From assembly GCF_963675165.1 (NCBI RefSeq), contig NC_087385.1:2108501-2172500 (forward strand): a stretch of DNA of 64,000 bases, read 5' to 3'. Made by a program: the position numbers and the translations under genes. This document shows positions 24,201 through 34,754 of the stretch, piece after piece (the first letter of the stretch is position 1; each line of letters begins with the position of its first letter). This stretch comes from Halichondria panicea (taxonomy: Eukaryota; Porifera; Demospongiae; Suberitida; Halichondriidae). The notes beneath the pieces are model-generated. The model had not been told where the DNA came from. It was given only the letters and a program-made list of their open reading frames with translations, and searched no databases.

Positions 24201-24833
24201 TGCATTCATTAGGGTAACACTAAGGTACCTCCTACCTGTAGTGTGAACTTACATGAGGCACATTCCAATGATGGCTGATCTCAGCCACAGGAATGGTGGC
24301 AAAAGAACACCCACAGCACATTGAGGTGATGTAGGTGGGCTCTGTCTCACTGTCGAAGTGTTGCAAGAAACTTTCCAGAGCAATTGTAGTGTCACACTAA
24401 CGGAAATGTCATTCATGCATGTGAAGAGTTTCATGTTTCTAGTGTATGTGCACTGTAAAAACAAATGGGTTGAAATAACCCATTTTTGGTTGCCTGAATT
24501 GCAAAATTGCAATTCAGGCAACCAAAAATGGGTTATTTCAACCAATTTGTTTTTACAGTGTGTTAGTGTTATTACCTTTGAATCCAGAACTTGTGTGTAC
24601 TTGAGGTTGTAATCTGGGAGCAACCTAGAGTCATTGTTGATCTGTTCTAGAGCAAAGTCTATAACTGGGATGCCCCCAGAAGACAGTGGACTGCCTGTTA
24701 GAGCTGTGATAAATGAGAAATATAAGTCTCTTTTGTTGGCATCTTGAGCGTGGCTTAGAAGTACACAGCACAGTAGAGTTGTAGCCAACACTGTAAATGG
24801 TTGATTAGATCTAATTCTCTTTGTAGCTTTCAT
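18285..24833 (-). CDS. GABA-B-like family C G-protein-coupled receptor
   Basis: Sixteen exons whose phases agree: 24833-24576, 24396-24253, 24067-23897, 23838-23722, 23662-23597, 23004-22789, 22659-22378, 22309-22228, 22167-22039, 21329-21182, 21037-20902, 20730-20623, 20433-20296, 19179-18859, 18519-18355, 18302-18285 (TAG). Predicted length is about 832 residues. Exon 1 has a signal peptide and the start of a Venus-flytrap ligand-binding domain, which runs to about residue 490. Exons 10-14 give seven TM helices with family marks SPNLNFFIILG, AIKDWMLVII, YKALLQLGAIFMAF and LNDTKELY. Exon 15 has a leucine-heptad coiled-coil tail (VPEVRAKIAQLQKHLAHLEK), as in GABA-B subunits that dimerise. The acceptor of exon 9 and the donor of exon 13 were picked from phase and are the least certain. 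The ligand cannot be named; family members couple to Gi. Introns 1 and 13 carry mobile elements. Confidence 0.88.
19256..20190 (-). mobile_element. Element A, copy 1, inside intron 13 of the GABA-B-like gene
   Basis: Reverse-complement copy of the outer parts of the composite element at 52480-56211: 19256-19570 matches about 55862-56211 and 20091-20190 matches the ends of 52480-53400. The ends are AGTTATTGCCCAG on the left and CTGGGTAAC on the right. It is split by element B (19571-20083). Flanks are imperfect (TAGTATT / AAGTATG), so a 7-bp target duplication is only suggested here. No coding capacity; about 415 bp without the insert. Confidence 0.75.
19571..20083 (+). mobile_element. Element B, copy 1 (513 bp), nested in element A
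   Basis: Terminal inverted repeats begin CATAGATAGAGTAGAAGAGG and end with its reverse complement; about 27 bases match on both sides. It is flanked by a 7-bp direct repeat, ATTAAAC (19564-19570 and 20084-20090). The same stretch of element A without the insert is present in reverse orientation near 53366-53385. No open frame of note, so non-autonomous. Confidence 0.88.
24451..24560. mobile_element. 110-bp near-perfect hairpin in intron 1 of the GABA-B-like gene
   Basis: CACTGTAAAAACAAATGGGT at 24451 pairs with the segment ending 24560; the arms match almost completely through GAAATAACCCATTTTTGGTT and GCCTGAATTGCAA, leaving a minimal loop. It ends 15 bases from the splice donor of exon 1 (exon end 24576). 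It looks like a foldback MITE. In the transcript it would form a long stem beside the donor. Confidence 0.8.
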
Positions 24834-25583
24834 TTCTGAACTGTATAGATCTTGATTTACTTGCTGTTAGATCCTCACTCTTTGTAAAGCATGTGCATGG
24901 CCATTATATAGCTTCATTGTTTACTTAGTCTGCTTCCTTTTCATTGAAGTGTTCTAAACCAATTACTAATACTAGCTCTAGCTACATTCCAAACTGGTTG
25001 ACAATTAGATTATAAGTACACACGTACGTTCATGCATGCATGGCAGTGAGATTTGAAACTTTACAGGCTGCATTAAGCATCACTTCTATTAGAGAGAAAC
25101 CGTATTAATGGAGTTGCCACATCAACTCTTAACCTGTATAACATGTTGCAGTGAACATTTGATGTTACGAGCTGCTTGTGTACAGATGGGGTCGATTTTC
25201 TCATTGCTCTCGTTCTAAGAATTGATTTGTCTGAATGTACTGCAGTGCATGGGGTTTTGTTTGTTGCTAGCTACTCTTTGTTGTCCTGTGTGAGTATAAC
25301 CTTAATAGAAAATATGCCCACTCATAGTATCAAGAGTTCATTAGGAACTCTTGATAGTATAATTATAGTAGTACTATATACAGGTTCCACATCCTTAATT
25401 TTACTTGAAGTTTTTACATTATAATGCTAATCAATATTCCTATTGTATTGTAAGTGCATGCATGGCAAAGTGGTTTGCTACAAACTTTATGGTTCTGTAA
25501 TCTAGCAAATAGAAAAGGTTCAACAGTATAATTATGTATAGAGGCTAATATTTAAGTTTCCTCCATTCTTGTGTGTACAAGTC
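24834..25583. other. Intergenic: upstream of the GABA-B-like gene, downstream of EGF copy 1
   Basis: AT-rich DNA with no gene. The promoter of the GABA-B-like gene should lie just right of 24833; I see no convincing TATA box. A plus-strand 82-codon frame at 25176-25424 has no recognisable content. Confidence 0.4.
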
Positions 25584-28500
25584 TCAAGGTTTCAGGTTTT
25601 CTGCAAAAATCAGATTCGATAATTATTGTATGTGCATGAAAACTTAGATATATACCTTTGTGCTCTTTTGAGTCTTGACTTTGAGTACCTGTCAGTACAA
25701 TTACAAATAATCAATGACTCAAATCTACATTTTGCTCACCTTCAATGCTGCTGCCAAAGACAGGGTTTGGTACCATAACACCACCTACCGCTGGTGATCC
25801 TGCCACATCATAGGTTGTCTTCTTTTGACGCAGATTGTACCGTGATACAAACAGTAGCATTAATGTTATCAGAAACAATATTAGCAAGAAAGCACCAATA
25901 GCAATAGCAACCACAGAAGCAATCACTGCTGTAGTGCATGATATCCCAAGAACCGAATTGCACGAATTTTTAGTAGCATCGATTGTGGAATTAGGTCTTG
26001 AACTACTGGTTAGTCTGCAGTCAACACCACTGAAACCATCTGGACATATGCAATGTGTTATAGAGCCGATTCCTTCAACACAAGTGCCATCATTTTGGCA
26101 TCGATAAGTAGGTGCTTTATCACAAAAATTATTCGTCCATTTGGCACCGATCCCCACTGTATCCATCAGCACATGTGCAAAAATATTGGATGCCAATTTC
26201 TTCAACGCATGTACCCCCATTGAAGCAGAAATCTGGCTCACAAAAATCAAGATCTATCTCACAAACATTACCAATAAATCCATCCATGCAGTCGCAGCTA
26301 GTCTCAGTTCCAAAGCCCTCAATACAGCTCCCGTTGTTCGTACAGTTAACAGCCAAGTCTGTACCACAAAAGTTATCATCATTTTCACAATGATCTCCAC
26401 TAAAACTAAAGGAGCAGTTACAAAAGGTTGTTAGTCCAAATCCTTCGATGCATATCCCATTATTAAAGCAGAAGGTGGCTTCGCAGAAATTTAAATCGGT
26501 TTCACATCGGCTACCTAAAAAACCAGCAAGGCAGGAACAGCTAAACATTGGGCCGAATTCCTCTACACAGGTTCCATTGTTCTCACAACTTTTACTGGTG
26601 CAGGCAAAGAAAGATGAATCGTCTTGATCGCAAACATTCCCAGAGAAACCATTTGGACAAATGCAACTGATTCTTGATCCTTCTCCCTCGATACAAGTGC
26701 CTTCATTTGCACAAGTGATTGGCTCACAGAAATCAAGATCAATCTCACAAGCATCACCAGTGAATCCATCCATGCAGTCGCAGCTAGTCTCAGTTCCAAA
26801 GCCCTCAATACAGCTCCCGTTGTTCGTACAGTTAACAGCCAAGTCTGTACCACAAAAGTTGTCATCATTTTCACAATGATCTCCACTAAAACCAAAGGAG
26901 CAGTTACAAAAGGTTGTTAGTCCAAATCCTTCGATGCATATCCCATCATTAAAGCAGAAGGTGGCTTCACAGAAATTTAAATCAGTTTCACATCGGCTCC
27001 CCAAAAAACCAGCAAGGCAAGAACAGCTAAACATTGGGCCGAACTCCTCTACACAGGTTCCATTATTCTCACAGCTAATACCAGTACAGGCAAAGAAAGC
27101 TGTGTCGTCCTGGTCGCAAACGTTCCCAGAATAACCATCCAAACAAATGCAATTGATTCTTGATCCTTCTCCCTCGATACAAGTGCCTTCATTTGCACAA
27201 GTGATTGGCTGACAGTAATCAAGATTGATGTCACATCTTGGACCATTGAAGCCCTCACTACACTCACACGTAATAGGCTCACCATTGGTTTCAGAACAGT
27301 TTCCATTAAAAGTGCAGCTATTCTCAAGACAAAGTTCTGTTTCACACTGATTTCCACGATAGTTGATAGTACAGTTACAGGAAATATTGGTACCAATACC
27401 TTCAACACATGCTCCACCATTGTGACAAGAGTCCTGGTCACAAAATGGGAGATCCAGCTCACAATTTTGGCCGGAAAATCCATCAACACATTCACAAGTT
27501 GTCATTGTTCCTACACCTTCTACACAAACACCATTGTTCATACAGGTTGAATCAGTACAAAACCCGAGATCAGCTTGACAAGCATCTCCTGTGAAACCAA
27601 TAGCACACATACAAGAGAAAGCTCCATTATCCAGGCCAGCATCGATACAAGTACCACCATTCATACAAGGTATACCATTACATGGGAACAAAGGTATACC
27701 ACAGTTCAGACCAGTGTAGTCTGGGGTACAATCACAAGTGTAGGCTCCATTAAGTAGGTTGTTACAGGTTGCATTACTTAAGCAAGGGGCCTCATCACAT
27801 TCATTGATATCAACAGCACATGTATATCCTGTGAAACCTGTCAAACAAGTGCAAGAAAATGTTATGTTTCCATCGATACACGCACTACTACCAAAGTCAC
27901 TGCAGGGACCAAACGGAGCTGGACCAAATGAGCAATAATCTATATCGTTCTCGCAAAGGTCACCAGACCAGCCTTGGTAACAATCACATGTGAAGCTGTT
28001 GACATCGTCTATACACACTCCATTTTGACAGGGACTAGCGACACATTCCTTAATTTCAGTTTCACAAAATTCTCCGATGAATCCATCGATACAATCACAA
28101 GAGAAAATACCAAATCCATCGATACACGTGCCATTGTTACAGACTCCTTGGTTTAAGGCACATTGATTTATTTCAATCTCACAATTCTCACCAGTAAAGT
28201 CAATGGTGCAGTTACACATGTAGTTTGTAGTGCCAATGTTCTCACAGGTGGCATTGTTAAGGCAAAGGCTAAGAGCACATGGGTTGAATAATGTCTCACA
28301 AAATTGACCTGTGTATGCTGGATGACAGTTACATGTGAAATTGAGTTCTCCACTTATGTTTAGTGCTCTGCAAATTCCTTCATTGAAGCAGGTTACATCT
28401 TGACAGGGATCTGTTGGAATTGTATAAAGTGTACATGGAATTGTTTACATACATACCTGGCGTCCCAGTGATTGTAACAAACAAAGAAGTATCAATATCC

Positions 28501-29848
28501 GTGGATACATCCATACTGCCTTCTAGACTTCCAAATACCACTGCATTCAGATTTATACTGAAAATGGCCAAATTGTCACTGAACAGTTGAACAGGAATTG
28601 TATCACGAAGAAAGATCTGTTCTTGAATTACAATAAAATTGTTTTGTCTGTCTAAATTTGTAAGTGATGAACCTTGATAATTCTTTTCTCTAGAACCACT
28701 GTCATATCTAAATATATTCTGAATTGTTTCGGTTTGTAACATTGTCAAAAATATACCCAAAATGCTATCAAAAGCTGTTTCATTCACTATCACTGTGTAA
28801 TTCAGTACTCCTCTACCAACTACAACATCAGCCTCATCGAGAGTCAAATAATAGGCTGTGGCATTAGTTATCAGTGTAGATGATGCTGGCCCTGTAATGA
28901 AACAATACTAATGAAAAATGTATTATTATCTTTATTTTATATCTCACATTGTTGGCAAGTTGCTGTTGTATGATCTCCATAGGATCCAAAGGGGCACACG
29001 TCCGTGCAGTGAGCTGTCAATAAGTATTCCGGTGGTTCACAGGCTGTTTAGCAGTGAACAGTGGTTTATGTAAGCAATTATATAATTATCACTTACGATG
29101 TTCATTTATTTCAGTAGTTTTCAAATCAGCCCAAAAGATTTGCATTGACTGTACAACTGTGTATCTAATACCAAGGTTGATAATTACTGTTAACACACAC
29201 TTTCAATAACGTTTGTTTTGTCTTACACAAAGTATACTGGACCTGAGCCTTTTGGAGGAGCTGTCCATTCAAATGTAACGTTCATTTTACTGCTCCCATT
29301 CACATGCGTAACTGCACTGCCTAGGGGGTACTGTGAAGGGGGTGATACATGTAATCAATAATCAATTTGTTGTTATAACTATACCCGAGCTTGATCACAG
29401 TTTTGAAAACCATACTTATTGGTGTTTGAGGATTGAAAAATTCCAGTAACATTGTCAGGAAACCCAACCTTTCTTGCCTGAATTTGAAAGCCTTTGAAAC
29501 TTGAATTGGAATTGTTCGCTTGTAGTTTTACTGTGTGTATGTTGTGAATGCATTTTATGATCATCACATGTATCATATTGTATGTACTTTTCTTTACAAA
29601 ATGCTATATACATATACGTATGTATTACCTGTGTAAGTAACTCCAGGAACATATTGATACAGACCGCTTGGAGCAAGAAATTTGTCGATAGTAAGCTCAA
29701 ATGAGTTTGTTTCTACTGGTCGTGATGAAGCTCCATCATGGTTTGGCTGTAAGGTAGAACAGGCCTCAGGTGGAGCTCCTGATGAATAAGCATCACTTTG
29801 TTGCAGTAGTGTAATAATTAGACTGAGTATAATAATGAGTCGATACAT
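25584..29848 (-). pseudogene. Reeler-EGF-TM receptor, copy 1, with a one-base frameshift before the TM
   Basis: Exons: 29848-29629 (signal peptide MYRLIIILSL and start of Reeler), 29530-29385, 29330-29227, 29164-29097 (rest of Reeler: FKGFQIQARK, AVTHVNGSSK), 29043-28948 (Cys linker), 28891-28457 (unknown domain), 28410-25740 (EGF array, TM, tail), 25688-25656, and probably 25600-25584. The large exon holds 20 EGF repeats. Next to about 26132 an extra T, compared with all other copies, shifts the frame after repeat 19 and gives a stop at 26129-26131. Beyond it, repeat 20, a TM helix (VVAIAIGAFLLILFLITLML) and the tail (TYDVAGSPAVGG, NPVF) are open in the other frame. As written, the product would be secreted. 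A sequencing error is possible because only one base is involved. The array includes two 486-bp four-EGF cassettes (about 26261-27233). Exon 8 and 9 choices are tentative. Confidence 0.8.
26261..27233 (-). repeat. Two 486-bp four-EGF cassettes in EGF copy 1
   Basis: Within the large exon, the run of four EGF repeats beginning LDxC, FFAC, LNFC and DNFC occurs twice with near-identical DNA at a spacing of 486 bases. This is a coding tandem repeat. Confidence 0.75.
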
Positions 29849-30396
29849 TCTTGAGCTAGTGATATGCTGTAGATCTAGTAGCAATGTTTGAGCTACAAAG
29901 CAATGATTATAATTATGTTCTCAGGCAAGAATCTGGAATCACCACATGACCATGAATATTTTTATAATAAAAATGGGTGGATGTGTGCAAAAAAATTCTG
30001 AATTAAAGGTTAACCCATTTGGTCTGAATTTAGCACCTAAGTGTACCGAGACCAATACACCCACACAACATAATTTGTTGAAGCATATAGTTGAGTATAA
30101 TTATGGTCATGCAGTGGTCAGTCGCTTTAGCACTACCATAGCATTACATGCAAGCATGCATGAGCAAAACAATTTAAACCAAGAAAGAAAGACTTTCCTA
30201 ATTGTAAGGCACGTTGCCCCCTCCTGAAAAACTCGTGCTTCAAAATAACTTATTGCATGTGAATCAGAACGATCTGCAACAAAATGGGTGGAGTACAATG
30301 ACAGAATGTGCTATGTTTTATACACCAATTTATAACTGGATGATGAATAGTAAAAGTTCAAGGGTATGCGATAAAAATAAGAACTGCATTGGTGAG
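29849..30396. promoter_or_regulatory. Upstream region of EGF copy 1, with a candidate TATA box
   Basis: The minus strand carries TTATAAAAATATTC at about 29955-29972, roughly 110 bases before the ATG. EGF copy 2 has a comparable TATAAATATTCAC at about 33397-33410 and again near 33658. The segment 30000-30310 is repeated at about 33700-33770 and 34304-34520. The latter copy is split by an insertion (33774-34303) that is absent here. No gene seen. Confidence 0.35.
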
Positions 30397-33301
30397 CTAA
30401 TAAGTAATGTAAGGTTCTTCTTTCTCTGTGTACGAGTCAAAATTTCTGCATATCAATCATCTACAAAAAAGAGGCAGTCTTGTAATGAGCTCGATTTTAC
30501 GTATGAATACTTACCTTTTTAATTGTTAGTTTTGAGTGCCTATACTTATCAGTACTCATTGACTCTATTTCATTTCTTGAACTCACCTCATTACTCACAT
30601 AGATAGGGTTCGATATCATAATACCTCCTACCACTGGTGGTCCTGCCACATTATAGGATCTCTTCTTTTGACGCAGTTTGTACCACATTACTAATAGTAG
30701 CATTAATGTTGCCAGAAACAATACTAGCAAGAAAGCACCAATAGCTATAGCAACCACACCACCAATCGTAGCTTTGGTACATGATATTCCAAAAACCAAA
30801 TTGCACAAATCTTGAGTGACATCAATTGTTGAATTTAGTCCTGAACCACTAGTTAGTCTACAGTCAACACCACTGAAACCATCTGGACATACGCAATGTG
30901 TTATAGAGCCAATTCCTTCAACACAAGTACCATCATTTGGACAAAAGTTTTGATCACAAAACGGGAGATCTAGCAATTTTGTCCGGAAAATCCATCAACA
31001 CATTCACAAGTTGTCATTTTTCCCATACCTTCTACACAAATACCACTGTTCATACAAGTAGAATCAGTACAAAACTCGAGGTCAGTCAGACAAGCATCTC
31101 ATGTGAAACCAGTAGCACATTCACAAGAGAAAGCTCCACTTCCAAGGCCAGCATCGATACAAGTACCACCATTCATACAAGGTATACCATTACATGGGAA
31201 CAAAGGTATACCACAGTTCAGACCTGTGTAGTCTGGGGTACAATCACAAGTGTAGGTTCCATAAAGTAGGTTGTTACAGGTTGCGTTATTCAAGCAAGGG
31301 GCCTCATCACATTCATTGATATCAACAGCACACGTATATTCTGTGAAACCTGTCAAACAAGTGCAGGAAAATGTATTGTTTTCCTCTACACACACACTAC
31401 TACCAAAGTCACTGCAGGGACCAAATGGAGCAGGACCAAATGAGCAATAATCTATATCGTTCTCGCAAAGGTCACCAGACCAGCCTGGGTAACAATCGCA
31501 TGTGAAGCTGTTGATGTCATCTATACACACTCCATTCTAGAAGACAGCTGGGACTAGCGATCTCTACAATCACAAGAGAAAATACCAAATCCATCAATAC
31601 ACGTGCCATTGTTACAGACTCCTTGGTTTAAGGCACATTGATCTATTTCAATCTCACAATTCTCACCAGTGAAGTCGATCGTGCAGTTGCACGTGTAGTT
31701 TGTAGTGCCAATGTTCTCACACGAGGAATCATTAAGGCAACGGTTTAGAGCACATGGGTCGAATAATGTCTCACAGAATTGACCTGTGTATGCCAGATGA
31801 CAGTCACATGTGAAATTGAGTTCTCCACTTGTGTTTAGTGCTCTGCAAATTCCTCCATTGAAGCAGTTGATATCTTGACATGGGCCTGTGTTGGAATAGT
31901 GTATAAAGTGTACATAGATGTTCACATACATACCTGGCGTCCCAGTGATTGTAACAAACAAAGAAGTATCAATATCCGTGGGTACCTCCATACTGTCTGC
32001 TAGACTCCCAAATACCACTGCATTCAGATTTAGACTGAAAATGGCCAAATTGTCACTGAACAGTTGAACAGGAATTGTATCACGAAGAAAGATCTGTTCT
32101 TGAATTACAATGAAATTGTTTTGTCTGTCTAAACTTGCAAGTGATGAACCCTGATAATTCTTTTCTCTAGAACCACTGTCATATCTAAATATATTCTGAA
32201 TTGTTTCGGTTTGCGACATTGTCAAAAATATACCCAAAATGCTATCAAAAGCTGTTTCATTCACTATCACTGTGTAATTCAATACTCCTCTATCAACTAC
32301 AACATCAGCCTCATCGAGAGTCAAATAATAGGCTGTGGCATTAGTTACCAGTGTAGATGATGCTGGCCCTGTAATGAAACAATACTAATGAAAAATGTAT
32401 TATTATCTTTATTTTATATCTCACATTGTTGGCAAGTTGCTGTTGTATGATCTCCATAGGAACCAAAGGGACACATGTCCGTGCAGTGAACTGTCAATAA
32501 GTATTCCGGTGGTTCACAGGCTAAAGTTAGCGGTGAACAGTGGCTTATGTAAGCAATTATATATCACTTACGATGTTCATTTATTTCAGTAGTTTTCAAA
32601 TCAGCCCAAAAGATTTGCATTGACTGTACCACTGTGTATCTAATGCCAAGGTTGATAATACACATTTTCAAGAAAGTTTGTTTGTCTTACACAAAGTATA
32701 CTGGACCTGAGCCTTTTGGGGGAGCTGTCCATTCAAATGTAACGTTCGTTTTACTGCTCCCATTCACATGAGTAACTGCACTGCCTAGGGGGTACTGTGA
32801 AGGGGGTGATACATGTAATCAATAATCAATTTGTTGTTATAACTATACCTGAGCTTGATCACAGTTTTGAAAACCATACTCGTTGGTGTTTGAGGATTGA
32901 AAAATTCCAGTAACATTGTCAGGAAACCTGACCTTTCTTGCCTGAATTTGAAAGCCTTTGAAACTTAAATTGGAATTGTTGTTTGCTTGTAGTTTTACTG
33001 TGCGTATGTTGTATGCATTTTATGATCATCATGTGTATCATATTGTGTACTTTTATTTACAAAATGCTACGTATATATTACCTGTGTAAGTAACTCCAGG
33101 CACATATTGATACACACCGCTTGGAGCAAGAAATTGTTCAATAGTAAACTCAAATGAGTTTGTTTCTACTGGTCGTGATGAAGCTCCATCATGGTTTGGC
33201 TGTAAGGTAGAACAGGCTTCAGGTGGAGCTCCTGATGAATAAGCATCACCTTCTTGCAGTAGTGTAGTAATTAGACTGAGTATAATAATGAGTCAATACA
33301 T
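30397..33301 (-). pseudogene. Reeler-EGF-TM receptor, copy 2, multiply disabled
   Basis: Exon positions mirror copy 1: 33301-33082, 32997-32849, 32794-32691, 32639-32572, 32520-32425, 32368-31934, 31885-30597, 30539-30515, and relic tail exon 30445-30397. All splice sites are recognisable. There are several lesions: codon 3 of the signal peptide is TGA instead of CGA (33293-33295); about 80 bases are lost near 31555 within EGF 4, with frameshift; a GGA to TGA stop lies at about 31099; and a 4-base deletion occurs near 30975. Exon 8 also reads CAA AAC TAA, ending the tail early. About eight EGF repeats remain, then TM and an NPIY-bearing tail. A partial duplicate of exon 1 with an intact start lies upstream at 33427-33551. 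Confidence 0.88.
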
Positions 33302-33426
33302 TCTTGAGCTAGTGATGTGCTGTAGATCTATTGAGCTACAAAGCAATGAGTTCTCAGGCAAGGAGTTGGAACCACCCCAATAACACTTATGATCGTGAAT
33401 ATTTATAAAAATGGGTGGTGTGCAAT

Positions 33427-33551
33427 AATGAAGCTCCATCATGGTTTGGCTGTAAGGTAGAACAGGCCTCAGGTGGAGCTCCTGATGAATAAGCATCATC
33501 TTCTTGCAGTAGTGTAGTAATTAGACTGAGTATAATAATGAGTCGATACAT
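33427..33551 (-). pseudogene. Duplicated piece of the Reeler signal-peptide exon
   Basis: Reads MYRLIIILSLITTLLQEDDA and on to ACSTLQPNHDGAS with an intact ATG (33549-33551), then runs into non-homologous sequence with no donor matching the real exon 1. It duplicates the start of exon 1 of copy 2, together with about 125 bases of upstream sequence (compare 33302-33426 with 33552-33680). The copy beside the gene has a stop at codon 3, while this one has a start but no donor. Confidence 0.8.
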
Positions 33552-33773
33552 TCTTGAGCTAGTGATGTGCTGTAGATCTAGTAGCAATGTTTGAGCTACA
33601 AAGCAATGAGTTCTCAGTTAAGGAGCTGGAACCACCCCAATAACACTTATGATTGTGAATATTTATAAAAATGGGTGGATGTGTGCAAAAAAATCTGATA
33701 AAGGGTAACCCATTTGGTCTAAATTTAGCACCTAAGTGTACTGAGACCAATACACCCACACAACATAATTATG

Positions 33774-34303
33774 CCTCGGTGCGCATGCGCAAGTGAGGTA
33801 TACGGTAATGTGTTTGTGTGTGCGTGTGTGTGTGTAGACTGCTATGCTCAAGGATCAATGAATGCAAGTAAGAGTTGCTATAGGCTTCTAGTCATGTTTT
33901 CTTGGATTTTAATTCGTGGATTTGCAAAATAATGCTTCGTTCTCGAGTTATGCCTAGTTTTGCTTATTTGAAATGCCATTGCAGCCTTTTCAGAAGAGCA
34001 TGTAGCCAAACTTGTTTACCGAGTGTTGCTACTCTACGTAGTAGTTAGCTCTGCACTAGAGTGCTAGCTGCAAGAGTGAGAAGAGAGCTGCAATGCTCTT
34101 CTGCTACTATATAGCAGCCATTAATTTTAGTTGAATTTGACATCGATCGTTTTTAACAACAATCATGGTCAATCATTACCCACTCTTTGAGTTTGCATGC
34201 AGCAAATTGAAAAAAATGTTCATCGTGTGTATAAGCTATTAGCTTTATGTTATGTAGCTTTGGCACCTCCACCAAGGCATTAGCACCTACGGTGCTTTGA
34301 TTC
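33774..34303. mobile_element. 530-bp interspersed element inserted upstream of EGF copy 2
   Basis: Starts CCTCGGTGCGCATGCGCAAG, has a TG-rich run (about 33809-33835), and ends in GGCACCTCCACCAAGGCATT then a GGTGCTTTGATTC tail. Flanks carry ATTATG on both sides (33768-33773, 34304-34309). The related segment at about 30075-30115 has the flanking sequence without this insert. No open frame; a short non-autonomous element of unknown class. Confidence 0.6.
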
Positions 34304-34620
34304 ATTATGGTCATGCAGTGGTCAGTCGCTTTAGTACTACCATAGCATTACATGCAAGCATGCATGAGCAAAACAGTTTAAACCAAGAAAAGGAGTATTT
34401 CCTAATTGTAAGGCACGTTGCCCCCTCCTGAAAAACTCGCACTTCAAAATAATTGCTATCCTTATTGCATGTGTGAATCAGAACCATCTGCAACAAAATA
34501 GGTGGAGTACAATGACAGAATGTGCTATGTTTTAGCTATACACAAATTTGTAACTGGGTGATGAATAGGCTAATATAATTAAAAGTTCAAGGGTGTGCGA
34601 TAGAACTGTATATTGGTCAG

Positions 34621-34675
34621 CTAATAAGTAATGTAGGGTTCTTCTTTCTCCATTTTTGTGTACGAGTCAAAATTT
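34621..34675 (-). pseudogene. Relic last tail exon of EGF copy 3
   Basis: Matches exon 9 of copies 4 and 6 and keeps the acceptor and an open frame to TAG, but lies after the new stop in exon 8, so it would now be 3' UTR. A matching relic for copy 2 is at 30397-30445. Confidence 0.65.
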
Positions 34676-34754
34676 CTGCATATCAATCATCTACAAAAAG
34701 AGTCAGTCTTGTAATGAGCTTGATTATACGTATGAATACTTACCTTTTTAATTG

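Noticed and set aside
26112-27757. Many plus-strand open frames of 60-140 codons across the EGF exons, some with repeated sequences
   Set aside because: They are antisense or off-frame shadows of the EGF coding repeats, have no splice or start context of their own, and recur wherever the EGF exon does.
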